NCBI GenBank assembly: GCA_026018925.1
Contig: JAKSZU010000013.1
Span: 82,112,291-82,176,290 of the forward strand
From: Tupaia tana
Taxonomy: Eukaryota; Chordata; Mammalia; Scandentia; Tupaiidae
Reading direction: 5' to 3'
DNA: 64,000 bases
Each line of letters starts with the position of its first letter. Within the stretch, counting starts at the first letter, position 1. Below are positions 1 to 10,295 of the stretch, in pieces. The notes beneath the pieces are model-generated. The model was not told the origin of the DNA and did not search any database. It saw only the letters and a list, made by a program, of their open reading frames with translations. A program made the translations under genes and the position numbers.

Positions 1-176
1 CAAATTTCTTTCCCAATGAAAAAACTCCAGAGAAAAACTAGAGCAGACAGAGTCCCTCACACTCCCTATCCTATCCACACTCTCATTTCTGGTTTCCTGA
101 ATAAACTGTACCATCTACTTAAGTGTGTTGTTCATGTGAGCCTTTCATAATATACCTGAAGCCAGCCTGCCAACCT

Positions 177-180
<4 letters not shown>

Positions 181-219
<39 letters not shown>

Positions 220-471
220 GAGAGGTTTTCACTATAGGGCGCTTGCGCTCGCCAGACAGACAGAGAGAGACACAGAGACAGAAAGCGAGAAATCACCCCC
301 CAGGGGGGATGGTCACGCCACAATCCCTTCTCCTCCATTCTCCTCTCGGGATCTTGGGCACGCACACACACGCGCCCGGCGTGAGTTTTAAGCCACTGGG
401 TCCGGGATGCGAACCGCAGTCGACTACGTGGGAGTCCAGCGACATAGACATTACGCTAACTGCTGGTTCCC
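181..471 (-). mobile_element. Family A SINE, long form, young
   Basis: Reference copy of the main SINE of this window. Read on the minus strand it begins GGGAACCAGCAGTTAGCGTAATG and has a Pol III A-box-like segment (TAGCGTAATG) and a B-box-like segment near position 60. A ~180 bp non-tRNA body follows: a GCGTGTGCGTGCG stretch, GGAGAATGGAGGAGAAGGG, a CCCCCC/GGGGGG palindrome, a CT-rich run and CCTATAG near the end. It closes with a ~38 nt A tail. The TSD CCAACCTGGAT is at 170-180 and 472-482. High CpG content and an intact tail point to recent insertion. Confidence 0.93.
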
Positions 472-1420
472 CCAACCTGGATTTTTGCAGGCAGTTCTGT
501 TTCATTTGCTTTCAAGTTTTTCTCTCAGTTGAGACTTCGGAAATGTCTCAACTGAGTGGGGAACTGCGGTTGAGTTGGGAATATGCAAGGATCTCCTCAG
601 TCCTGAATCTTCCCTAAATATCCATGGGGGGAAAAAACCACTTTAATGATAAATTATTCAAATGCGCATTCATTCTTGAAACATTTTAAGGATGTTTACA
701 TTGAAACCAGATGCCCCTCTGCAGTCAGCCCCCATTTCTGTTGATTTTACAGGCTCCTGCTCTCTTCAGTTTTCTCAGTAGGGTCTTTGTTTCACTCACA
801 AGTAGAAAGAATGTTTCTTTTGTTTGCTTTTCTTTGCCATCCGTGCAGCCAGCCTCTGGAGGGAACTCCAGCCATGCTGTGAGTTGGCCAGCATCCCTTG
901 CATTTCACTCCTGAAAGTCACACGCACGCATGCACGATGGCCACTCTTCTGAGACCCCATGTGCTTGGGCTATTCCTAGCTCCTTGTCCTCCATGTGGCT
1001 GAAATTTTGTAGCAGTGAACAAGAGCTGAAGAATCCTCCCAGATAAAGAAGTTGAGTCAGTTCAGAAAACCCATCTCACAGAGCAGAGTTAGGATTTCTA
1101 GGGAATTTCTGGGCCTTCAAAAATGTCATCTGAACCCAAAGTTTGTATTACTAACCTGAGCTGAATCCATAGCCAAATAAAAGAGCTGGAAGACTCATTT
1201 GTTCAAATGCCTGAAGCCATTGGCTGGAGGGAGTACAAGGAGAACAGCTATTCCCAAGGGTGTCCTTGTTCTTTCTCAGTGGTTGGCAGTTGAGCCCACA
1301 GCAAGAAGTAGAAAGGAGAGCCATCTAAGTCTAAGAAAAGGTAAAAAGAGAACCAAGCACACCTCTTCTCACATTTTTATTTGACGTGATTGATTGGTCC
1401 TTACATTTATTCATTTTTTT

Positions 1421-1693
1421 CTTTTTCTTTTTTTTTTTTTTTGGAGAGGTTTTTGCTATAAGGCGCGTGCGCTCGTCAGACAGACAGACAGAGACAGAGA
1501 GACAGAAAGCAGGAAATCACCCCCCAGGGGAGATGGCCACGCCGCAATCCCTTCTCCTCCATTCTCCTCTCAGGATCTTGGGCACGCACGCACACGCGCC
1601 CAGCGTGAGTTTAAGCCACTGGGTCCGGGACTCGAACTGCGGTCGACTACGTGGGAGTCCAGCGACATAGCCATTACGCTAACTGCTGGTCCC
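1421..1693 (-). mobile_element. Family A SINE, long form
   Basis: Near-complete young copy. The TSD ACATTTATTCATTTTTTT occurs at 1403-1420 and again from 1694. Confidence 0.92.
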
Positions 1694-1940
1694 ACATTTA
1701 TTCATTTTTTTTTCAGTGACCATTTATTGAACACCTAATATGGATTTCCAGAATCTATGCTGGTACTGTGAACACAGGAATGCATATCTCCTGGTTATAA
1801 TACGGCAAATAACAAGGAGAGAAACACATCAGATAATGGGAGACCAGAGAAAGTCATTCCATGTAACTTAGAATAAAGAATGAGAGATGACAGGAAGGAG
1901 ATGGAGCCTAAGGTAACCATGAGTAGGAATTAGCTAGGTT

Positions 1941-2065
1941 GCAACTCCTCAAGCTTTCATGTGCATTGAAATCATCTAGAGATCTTGTGATACTGAAGAT
2001 TCTGATTCAAGGAGGTCTAGGACAGGGACTGTACTGCTAAGAGCCCCCATGTGATGCTGATGCCA
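1941..2065 (+). mobile_element. MER20-like hAT element fragment
   Basis: Diverged match to MER20: a 'gtgcattgaaatcatctagag' type start, then 'attctgattcaaggaggtct' and 'gtgatgctgatgcc'. It is a non-autonomous hAT-Charlie element shared by eutherians. The ends are not sharp. Confidence 0.6.
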
Positions 2066-2109
2066 ATTCCAATAGCAAGGAGCTATGGGGTGACTTGGTG
2101 TGGGGAGGG

Positions 2110-2620
2110 GAAAAGAGCAAGTAGGGGCAGCATTGCAGGCAGAGGGAATGGCATGCTGAAAAGCCTGGAGATGTAGGAGCACGTAGAACATCTGGGAAAT
2201 TGCAAATAATTCAGGATGAGGAAGCACAAGAGTACGAGGAGGCACAGTGGCAAAAAAAAGGTGAGCTGGACCTTAGAGGGAGCCATCAGATTATGGAGGG
2301 CCTTGAAGGTAATGCAAAGGATTTGGGGCTTTTTATTGAAGACAAAAGGAAATTGCTGAAGAGTTTAAAGCAAAGGAATGATGAGCACCACTTTATTTTA
2401 GAAGGATCACTCTGAATGCAATGTGATAGATGGACTGGGGAGAATGCCACATTAGAGATAGGAGACCAACAGCAGGGCAGTTGTATTAATCCAGTGGAGA
2501 AAAGGTAAGGTCCTGAACTTGAATAATAATAGCGGTGGGGTAGAGATAAAAAGCAACCAATTTGGGAAAGTTTGGGAGGTTGGATCAGGAGTACTTGATG
2601 ATCAGGATCAAGAGGCAGGA
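2110..2620 (+). repeat. Ancient interspersed repeat fragment, same family as the window's right end
   Basis: It contains phrases typical of an old, abundant mammalian repeat ('gcaggcagagggaatggcat', 'ggagggccttgaagg', 'aaggatcactctg', 'attaatccagtggag'). The same succession appears in 61805-64000. I do not trust my memory for its formal name. An open frame here is not supported as a gene. Confidence 0.55.
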
Positions 2621-2971
2621 TTGAGAACTGCCTGTTTTCTGGCTATAGGTGAGCTTCACCCATTCTCCATCTCACTGTGGGGCCTGGTGTCTTCTTCTAC
2701 AAGGTAATGACTGCTGAACCAATATGCACTTGGAGTTTCTAAGAGAAAATACTAGAGGCAGGATTTGTTGTGAGGACTCCTTGATTCAAAACCCATGTTT
2801 ATTTTACTATAGTTCATTGCTTCTCAGAGGATTCAACTCAAAGCCACAGGACAGTCATGCATCTCCATTGGGCCATGGAGTTTCTACTTCCTAGAGCTGA
2901 AGCATGAGTACCAGGGTGCCTGGTGGGCTTTCTGATTTTTTTCCAAAATCATTTCTCTTTTGCTGTTAAGA

Positions 2972-2999
2972 AACAAACAAACAAACAAACAAACAAAAC
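2972..2999 (+). repeat. (CAAA)n simple repeat
   Basis: Seven AAAC/CAAA units directly abut the 5' end of the SINE at 3001. It may be the old A-rich target of that insertion. Confidence 0.85.
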
Positions 3000-3000
3000 A

Positions 3001-3290
3001 GGGACCAGCAGATGGCATAATGGTTACATAGCTGGACTCCCACGTAGCTGACCGCTCTTCAAGTAACAGACCTGGCAACTAGGACTCATGCCAGGCATGT
3101 ATGTGTGCGTGCCCAAGATCCCAAGAGAATGGAGGAAAAGGGATTGTAGCATGGCCATCCCCCTTGGGGGGTGATTTCTTCTGTCTCTCTCTGTCTCTCT
3201 AGTGAGTGCACACGCCCTATAGCAAAAATCTCTAAAAAAAAAAAAAAAAGAAGAAGAAGAAGAAAAGAAACAAAACAAAACAAACAAAAG
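3001..3290 (+). mobile_element. Family A SINE, long form, diverged
   Basis: Starts GGGACCAGCAGATGGCATAATGG and ends in an A tail that grades into GAA and CAAAA units. It is clearly more diverged than the young copies, with a degenerate B box. Confidence 0.88.
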
Positions 3291-3846
3291 GAGCATAGAA
3301 AAGCAGAGGAAACCTCCTTCCTCAATTTTCTCCTTGCATTTTTCCAAAGGTATATTTTAAGAAAGCATTTGCGAACCTGTCAAGCTGTACCCTATTATTT
3401 GGGAACAGTTTGTGACGAAGGATGCATTTCTGCCTTTTTGGGCTTTCTGTGACTTTCAGAAGGTGTCTACAGTTTGATGATCTGGTTGAAGCAAGCCAAG
3501 TCTGCAGTTTCTGACATGTTTCAAAATGCTTTGCAAATATGTCTGTGTAAGCACTTTTGGGGTTCCTTTTGGATGCTTTTCTGTAATAGTGTGGTGAATT
3601 TGATCCATATACTCCAAAGTTATTTAAAGTTAACTCCTCAGCATTTAGTGATCTTATCCACTGTTTATTAAATGGTAGGAAGGATCGGAATTACAAGTCA
3701 TCCAGACAGTAGGAAATCTCAACTTATTAAAAATAATTGAGCCCTAACCTTACATTTTTTAAAAAAATAAAATATTATTTTTCTGATTTCAAGAATAATA
3801 TAAATTTATTGTGGAAATTTTGAAAAAAAAATACAGATGAAAAATT

Positions 3847-3950
3847 GGGACCAGTAGATGAAATAATGTTTACATCACTGGACTCCCACATAGTCCACCA
3901 CAGCTCAACCCACATGCTGGGCATGTGTGCATGTGTACCCAAAATCCTGA
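3847..3950 (+). mobile_element. Family A SINE, 5' fragment
   Basis: The first ~104 bp of a long-form SINE (GGGACCAGTAGATGAAATAATG...) stop at 'caaaatcctga', where the flank-bearing element at 3951 begins. Its 3' half is not found after 4313, so this is a truncated or chimeric junction. Confidence 0.75.
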
Positions 3951-4313
3951 TTTGGATGAGAGAATTGAGCAAGAGGAGGTGAAAGCCCAACTTTTAAAAG
4001 GAGACTCGAGGGACTAACAGATAGTGTAAGAGGAGGTGAAAGCCCAACTTTAAAAAGGAGACTCAAGGGACTAACAGATAGTGTAATGACTAAGTCACTG
4101 GACATCCACGTAGTCAAGTGCGGTTCAAGTCCTGGACTCAGCAACTTAAAACTCATGTCGGGCACATGTGCATGTGTGCCCAAGATCCTGACAGGAGAAT
4201 GGAGGAGAAGGTATTGCGACTTGACCATCTCCCCAGGGGTGATTTCTCACTTTCTGTCTCTGGTGAGCACATGTGCCCTATTGCAAAAATCTCTCTCTAA
4301 AAAAAAAGCAGTA
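3951..4313 (+). mobile_element. Family A SINE carrying an extra ~60 bp 5' module in two tandem copies
   Basis: A ~40 bp non-SINE leader (about 3962-4008, 'agcaagaggaggtgaaagcccaac...') precedes the first ~20 bp of a SINE ('gggactaacagatagtgta'). The unit then repeats (4030-4085) and runs on into a full SINE to the A tail at about 4313. The same leader lies directly 5' of the SINE at 31451-31712 on the other strand. The two SINEs also share private changes ('ctcagcaacttaaaactcatg', 'gatcctgacaggagaat'). Confidence 0.8.
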
Positions 4314-4464
4314 ATAACGTCACTGCCTCAGTATAACCTCTGTCAATATCTTGGCACTCACCTTTCCCATCTTTTGATCAGACATGTAGATATGCTTAAT
4401 GTTTCATTGATTGATATGCTCTACAAGTACCTTCCTTCTCTATCATATTTAAAAAGATTGCCCT

Positions 4465-4725
4465 TGGAGCCAGTAGTAGCATAGTGGTTAAAGCTCTGGA
4501 CTTCCACATGGTTGAGCATGGTGTAAGTCCCCCGACCTGGTGCCTGAAAATCGTGGTGGGCACATATGTGTATATGCCCAAAATCCCAAGAGGAGACTGG
4601 AGGAGAAGGGATTACAGTGTAACCATCCCTGCTGGGAGGATTTCTCACTTTTTCTCTCACTGTCTCTCTGTCTTTCTCCAGGGAGTGCACATGACCTATG
4701 GTAAAATTTCTTTTTTAAAGAAGTG
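4465..4725 (+). mobile_element. Family A SINE, old copy
   Basis: Diverged full-length copy: 'ggagccagtagtagcatagtgg' at the start, the GGAGGAGAAGGG motif in the middle, and 'gggagtgcacatgacctatgg' near the end. Confidence 0.8.
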
Positions 4726-4854
4726 TTATTCAATAAAATAGATTTTACTAAGAGTGTTAAGTAAAAAACACATGTCTTGAGAGAAGCAGAAAAGATACCT
4801 TCTAAAGTTTACAAAACAAAACAACTTGAACTCTAGCATACAGAATTAAGGCCA

Positions 4855-4985
4855 GTTAATTTATAAAACTAAGGGCAGTTAAGTAACCTCTCTAAGACCA
4901 CATTGGTTACAGACAGAGCAGGACTACAATCTATATCTTCTTATATTAAGTCTAGGGCTTTGTATACTCCGACTCCTGTAACCAA
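4855..4985 (-). mobile_element. MIR fragment
   Basis: Old tRNA-core SINE relic: 'gttaagtaacctctctaagaccacattggtt' followed by 'gagcaggactacaatct', resembling the MIR core in reverse. Confidence 0.5.
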
Positions 4986-5177
4986 GTACAGAAGCTGAGA
5001 ACTAGAGGTAACTTTAGAAATCAAGTTCAACTCTCATTTCCTCTTTCCTCTCCTTTTATTCTTTTTTTCTTATTATTTTCTTACACTTAAGATGAGATCT
5101 ACACTCTTAACAGATTTTAAATGCACTTTATGTTAACTATAGTCATACTGTTCTACAGCAGATCTCTAGAATGTATT

Positions 5178-5450
5178 CCTTTTTTTTTTTTTTTTTTTTT
5201 TTGAGAGGTTTTCACTATAGGGCGCGTGCGCTCGCCAAACAGAGAGAGACATAGAGACAGAAAGCGAGAAATCACCCCCCAGGGGGGATGGTCATGCCGC
5301 AATCCCTTCTCCTCCATTCTCCTCTTGGGATCTTGGGCACGCATGTACATGCGCCCAGCGTGAGTTTTAAGCCACCGGGTCCGGAACGCGAACCCCGGTC
5401 GACTATGTGGGAGTCCAGCGACATAGCCATTACGCTAACTGCTGGTTCCC
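5178..5450 (-). mobile_element. Family A SINE, long form, young
   Basis: Nearly consensus copy with a T tract at the left and 'gctggttccc' at the right. The TSD AGAATGTATT is at 5168-5177 and 5452-5461. Confidence 0.93.
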
Positions 5451-5463
5451 AAGAATGTATTAC

Positions 5464-5713
5464 TTTTTTAAAAAAGCATTTGCCATAGGGCACATGTGCT
5501 TGCTGGAGAGACAGAGAAAAAGTGAGAAATCCCTCACCCCTCAGTGGAGATGGCCATGCCACAATCCCTTCTCCATTCTCTTCCTGGGATTCTGGTCATG
5601 CACGCATAAGCACTTTGCATGATTTTTTCAAGCCTCCAGGTTCAAGGACTACAAACCATAGTTAACTATGTTAGGGTCCAGCTCTTAACCACTGCACAAC
5701 TTGCTGGTCTCTA
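5464..5713 (-). mobile_element. Family A SINE, old copy
   Basis: Diverged copy abutting the younger one at 5178-5450. 'gccatagggcacatgtgcttg' is at its 3' side and 'acttgctggtctc' at its 5' end. Confidence 0.8.
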
Positions 5714-5761
5714 AACTTACTACATTTAAATTGTCATTGACTCTCTCCTTCCCACCTTTTT

Positions 5762-5927
5762 CAGCCAGTTTGGGCTGCTATAACAAATGACTGTGCACTG
5801 GATGGCTTAAACAACAAACATTTATTCCTCACAGTTGTGGAGGTTGAGAAGTCCTAGATCGTGGTGCCAGCATGGTCAAATCCTGGTGAGGAGGCCCTTT
5901 TCCTGGTTCCCAGACCACTGTTTTCTT
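5762..5927 (-). mobile_element. MLT1-type LTR, left part (split)
   Basis: Reverse-strand MaLR LTR end: 'tttgggctgctataacaaatgac', 'taaacaacaaacatttattcctcac', 'gccagcatggtc'. It is interrupted after CAGACCACTGTTTTCTT and resumes at 7091. Confidence 0.82.
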
Positions 5928-6769
5928 TTTAATTTTCTGTAATTTGCAGCTGTCTTTAGATTCACTAGCAAAAGTCGTACTAGATAGTAGGATGGTGTTA
6001 GGTTACATTTTAGCTAAACAAGGTGGTATTTGTATGACATTTAGTACTTCCTGTTGCTTTTATATAAATACATCTTTTTAAGTAGAGACATGCGTTGAGA
6101 AAATTAGACAACAGGCAACTTGGCTTCAAACCACTTGAGAGCAACATACACCATTGCTAAAGGACCCTGCTGATTGGTTTTCTAACATATTGTCTATCTC
6201 TTAAATGGACTAAGAATATGTACTTACAGGAATAAGAAAATTACTGATGAGCTTAATTTCTGGTTTATTGATGTTATTGTTTGGGTACCTGTTATTTAAA
6301 AGGATGCTTATCCTGTATTCTGAATATACTAAAGCTCGTGACCTGACCTGCTCATTCCATAAGACCAGAAGTGATCAGGAAAAGGCCTCTCAGCTTTTCC
6401 ATAATACAATACAACCAGGATAGAAATAGTGGGTATATTTGACAGTGAGGAATTAAAGCAGGCCAGCAGAACTATAGCCATTTTGAAACTAATAAAGACC
6501 TCTAACAGAACAATCTGTCCGAATACTGTCATCAGGAGATCTGTTTGAGGAACAGTCAAATGAGAAACCAGGAATGGGTATTTGAAGAAATCAGGATGAT
6601 TATCCAGGGGAAAGTAATCAACTCTGATTGACTGTAGTGAGGAATGAATTGCATGTGCTTGTGTCTTGTGCCTATAAATAATGAGACCACGTTTAGTTCT
6701 TTGAGACAGTCAGATGGTACTTGCTGATTTGTCTCCCCATAACCAGTTACAGAAATAAACTCCCTTAGC

Positions 6770-6775
<6 letters not shown>
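5928..6775 (-). other. ~850 bp non-SINE segment inside a retroposed insertion
   Basis: It lies between the left TSD (ends 5927) and the tail of the SINE at 6776-7090. I recognise no repeat or coding sequence. The left edge is T/A-rich (TTTTTAATTTTCTG), as expected for the 3' tail of a minus-strand insertion. It may be a 3' transduction by the SINE transcript or an older retrocopy into which the SINE jumped. Confidence 0.55.
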
Positions 6776-6808
<33 letters not shown>

Positions 6809-7090
6809 GGAAGGAAGGAAGGAAGGAAGGAAGGAAGGAAGGAAGGAAGGAAGGAAGGAAGGAAGGAAGGGAAAAAGTAATGCTATAGGGCACATGTGCT
6901 CACTGGAGAGCGAGGGAGAGAACCCCCCATGGGGGCATGGCCATGTCAGTCTCTTCATTCTTCTCTCAAGTTTTTGGGCATGCACACACACGAGTCTGGC
7001 ATGATTTTCAACACTGGGTCCCGGCACTTGAACCACACAGTGGGCCATGTGGAATCCAGCTGCCTTAACCACGATGCCACTGGCTAGCCC
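6776..7090 (-). mobile_element. Family A SINE with long (GGAA)n/(GA)n tail
   Basis: The SINE body is 6880-7090 (minus), beginning GGGGCTAGCCAGTGGCATCG. Its 3' side runs into (GGAA)n at about 6804-6869 and (GA)n at about 6775-6804. Its 5' end abuts the right copy of the 17 bp duplication CAGACCACTGTTTTCTT (7091-7107), whose partner is at 5911-5927. Confidence 0.85.
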
Positions 7091-7107
7091 CAGACCACTG
7101 TTTTCTT

Positions 7108-7318
7108 GCTGTGTTCTTACACGATGAAGAGGAGAAAGAGAAGCAAGCTCTCTAGTTTCTCTTCTTATTAGGACACTAATCCCATCCTGGGGGCTCTACT
7201 GTCATAACCCAGTTACCTCCCAAGGACTCATTTCCAAATACCATCATGTGTGCAATTAGGCTTTTAACACATGAATGAGGGGAGAGTGGGAGACAAACAT
7301 TCAGTCTGTAGCATCATC
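7108..7318 (-). mobile_element. MLT1-type LTR, right part (split)
   Basis: Continuation of the LTR at 5762: 'ggacactaatcccatcctgggggct', 'agttacctcccaaggac', 'gagacaaacattcagtctgtagc'. It rejoins the left half when 5928-7107 is removed. Confidence 0.82.
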
Positions 7319-7329
7319 TTGACAAATGG

Positions 7330-7745
7330 CAAATGGCACCACTATTCAACCAGTTGCTCAGCCCCTAAACCTAGGCATTATTCCAGCCTCTTGTTGCTCT
7401 CACCCCATAGTCTATGCAAAGCAAGTCCTGCTTCCACTCTTACTCTCCAATTCCCACTTCTACCCACTCAGCCACCAGGAGTTGGTATCTTCAAAACATA
7501 AACTAGGTGATGCCACCTCCCTACTCAGTCCCCTCCTATGGCATCTCATCTAAATAAAATCTAAACCCTTTATCATGACCAACAACGCTCTTTATGATTG
7601 GCCCTATCCATTTTTCTTCCTTCACCTCCCACCCCTCCCTCTTCCTCTGTGGAGCTGTGGTCGCAGCGATCTTTGTATTCTTCCTTCAATATGTCAAGCT
7701 GTCCCACCCTGGGCTCTTAGTCTCATTGTTCTCTCCACCTGAATG
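7330..7745 (+). mobile_element. L2 LINE 3' region fragment
   Basis: Diverged L2-type sequence: 'atctaaataaaatctaaacccttt', 'gctctttatgattggcccta', 'tcttccttcaatatgtcaagc'. It is non-coding and truncated by the SINE at about 7745. Confidence 0.6.
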
Positions 7746-7931
7746 TGTTTGCCAGAAGGACAGAGAGATAGAGACAGAAAGCGAGAAATCACCCCCTGGG
7801 CTCCTCTCGGGATCTTGGGCATGCACGCACACGCGCCCGGCATGAGTTTAAGACACCGGATCCGGGACTCTAACTGCGGTCGACTACATGGGAGTCCAGC
7901 AATGTAGCCATTACTCCATCTTCTGGTCCCC
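7745..7931 (-). mobile_element. Family A SINE, internally deleted
   Basis: A CpG-rich copy lacking about 45 bp of the centre: 'accccctggg' joins directly to 'ctcctctcggg'. It also lacks the usual long T tract, so the 3' end is truncated. Confidence 0.82.
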
Positions 7932-7969
7932 TGCATTTTACTTTCAAAAACTTATTAATTATTATTGTT

Positions 7970-8118
7970 TAAAGTTTGCTATAGGGCACGTGTGCTCACG
8001 AGAGAGAGAGAACGAGAGAGAGAGAGATAAGAAATCAAGCTACCAAGTCCAGGACTCACACTGTGGCCAACCATGTGGGAGTCTTAACACCTCAACCACC
8101 ATGCCACCTGCTGGCCCC
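7970..8118 (-). mobile_element. Family A SINE, hybrid short form
   Basis: It has the long-form 3' end ('tgctatagggcacgtgtgctc') joined through a GA run to the tRNA-like head ('ccatgccacctgctggcccc'). The ~130 bp centre is missing, so it looks intermediate between long and short forms. Confidence 0.75.
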
Positions 8119-8119
8119 T

Positions 8120-8690
8120 GTATTTTGTTTTTTTGATGGCTGATATAGCTGGATGATTCCTCTGTATCAGTACACAAAGATCTTTCTCATCCTCTCTTAC
8201 AGTGAAGTAGTATTCTGTTGTATGGGTGATATACAACAACTCATTTTAACCTATTCTGGAGCATTCATTTACTATTACAAACAGCATTAAAGTGTATTAA
8301 ACAGTATTAGTTATTCATATCATTTTGCACATGGGTAACCTATAGGATAAAATTCATGGACATGGGCTTACCATATCAAAATTGTGGTGTATTTATAATT
8401 TTGGTAGTCACTCCCAAATGAGTCTCCATATAAATTGTCCCAGTAGTAGTTGATTTTCCTACACCCTTGCTAACACTGTTAAACTCAGTAAATTCTGCCA
8501 TCTCAGTGCGTGCCAGATTGCATTTGCCTTTGTCTTGTATAAGTAAGTTCAGCATCTTTTCATGTTTCAAGGCTATTTGTATTTCCTGTTCTATTCTTTC
8601 ATTCATTTGTCTTTACTGGATCACTGGCCTTTTTTTTTTATTGATTCATAGAAAGAAAAATAATTCTTTCACTAATAATATTTAAATTGG
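8120..8690 (-). mobile_element. L1M-type LINE fragment
   Basis: Old L1 3'-region relic: 'gtagtattctgttgtatgggtgat', 'cacccttgctaacactgttaa', 'agcatcttttcatgtttcaagg'. These follow the order of L1M/L1ME 3' sequence in reverse. Confidence 0.65.
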
Positions 8691-9429
8691 ACATCTTTTC
8701 TGATGTTTAAGAGCCACCATATTTTCTCTCCTAAACTGTCTGTTTGGGTTATTGGTAAGTTTCTTCTTGATTTGTAGAGTGACTTGTGAATTACAAAACC
8801 CAGATTTTTGGACACCTCCCCCATTCCAACCTTCTTACACTTAGGTACGCTATAAATATATCCTCTAATGATATTGTACTTCTCTTTATTTCATAGAATT
8901 GAAGAACATTTTATAAATACTCATGTGATAAAAGTCAGTGTTTCCTTAACACCACAAACTCATAAAACATGGCACTAAAGCTATGATTCATTGTTTACGG
9001 AGCAAGATAATGTAAATTATTTAATCTCTGGCAAATGTATCATAAGAACTTTAAGAATTAGAAAAACAGTCAGACCTGTAGCACATTTTGTAAGCGATTT
9101 ATAGATAGGTTTGATAGTTTAAGATACTGGTTATAGTTTGTGAGAAGCAAAAGCAAAAGCGAAAAATTCAAAAAACAAAAACTCAGTTATTAATTGCAAT
9201 TTTTCAGGCCCAGTTTAACTGCAGCCTCTTGCATGAAATATTTGTTGGTTTTCCTGGATGGATATTTCTTTTGCCTTTGAATTCTCAAAGAACTTCAAAC
9301 CTCTCTTGAGGGGATTTTTCAATGTCTGTTTTTTATTATAGTTAAAGAGTCCCCCCTGAAGCATCACCAATTTCTTATACTGATCAAAGCTTTTTCCTAA
9401 TGAAAGCCTTAGAGGTCCCACGCCACAGT

Positions 9430-9720
9430 ATGCTTTTTTAAAAATAAAGTTTATTGAAGTAAAGTTCACATATAGTAAAATTTACGCTTTTCAAGTGTAC
9501 AATTCACTGAATTCTGACAAATGTGCCCAGGTGTGTAACCACCTCCAAAATTAGAAAAGAGAACATTTCCATCTCCACAAAGTGTCCTCTTGGTCCCTGT
9601 GTTGTCAATCACCCTGTTTCCACCCTTAGCTCCTATCAATCACTGATCTGATTTCTGTCTCTGTAGTTTTGCTGTTTCTGGAGTGTCATATATTATGTAG
9701 CTTTTCGAGTCTATTTTTAC
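9430..9720 (-). mobile_element. L1M-type LINE 3' end
   Basis: 'aaagtttattgaagtaaagttc' ... 'aagtgtacaattcactgaattctgacaaatg' ... 'aatcactgatctgatttctgtc' matches an L1M/L1ME 3' end in reverse. It is not collinear with 8120-8690, so it is a separate insertion. Confidence 0.7.
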
Positions 9721-10027
9721 TCTAAGCCACAGTACTTTGCAATTAAACACAGTGGAAATTATTCACTCATTGCTTTTACTCACTCATTGTGGAATTTAGG
9801 GTAAGGAGATTTGTTCAGCAAGATCATGCCAGTGGTTAAGACAGTGGTCACAAGAAAAGAACAAAGAGGAAGAGGGAGAGAGAAGAGAAATTGAGACAGA
9901 AACAGAAGAGTTTAATATTTATTATAACACCCCTTGCTGTTTAGCCATTATTACTTTGCGTAGAGCACTTCCAGCATGCCCAACATTTTGTGTAATAATC
10001 ATGACAACATCACAAATTGTTGTTATT

Positions 10028-10295
10028 ATTATTTTTTTTTTTTTGGAGAGGTTTTTGCTATAGGGCGCGTGCGCTCGCCAGACAGACAGAGAGAGACAGA
10101 GAGACAGAAAGCAGGAAATCACCCCCCAGGGGGGATGGCCACGCCGCAATCCCTTCTCCTCCATTCTCCTCTCGGGATCTTGGGCACGCACGCACACGCG
10201 CCCGGCGTGAGTTTAAGCCACCGGGTCCGGGTCTCGAACCGCGGTCGACTACGTGGGAGTCCAGCGACATAGCCATTATGCTAACTGCTGGTCCC
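10028..10295 (-). mobile_element. Family A SINE, long form, very young
   Basis: Essentially consensus, with all CpGs of the head intact. The TSD AAATTGTTGTTATT is at 10014-10027 and from 10296. Confidence 0.94.

Noticed and set aside
2200-2415. 71-codon acidic/lysine-rich open frame
   Set aside because: It lies within an ancient interspersed repeat also found at the right end of the window.
6500-6775. Possible retroviral LTR end (TATAAATA, then AATAAACTCCCTT)
   Set aside because: The short motifs are suggestive, but no paired LTR, primer-binding site or internal genes are present, and the segment lies inside a bracketed retroposed insertion.
6804-6869. Regular (GGAA)n array considered as a CRISPR-like or satellite array
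   Set aside because: Simple microsatellite expansion of a SINE tail in a mammalian genome; no spacers.
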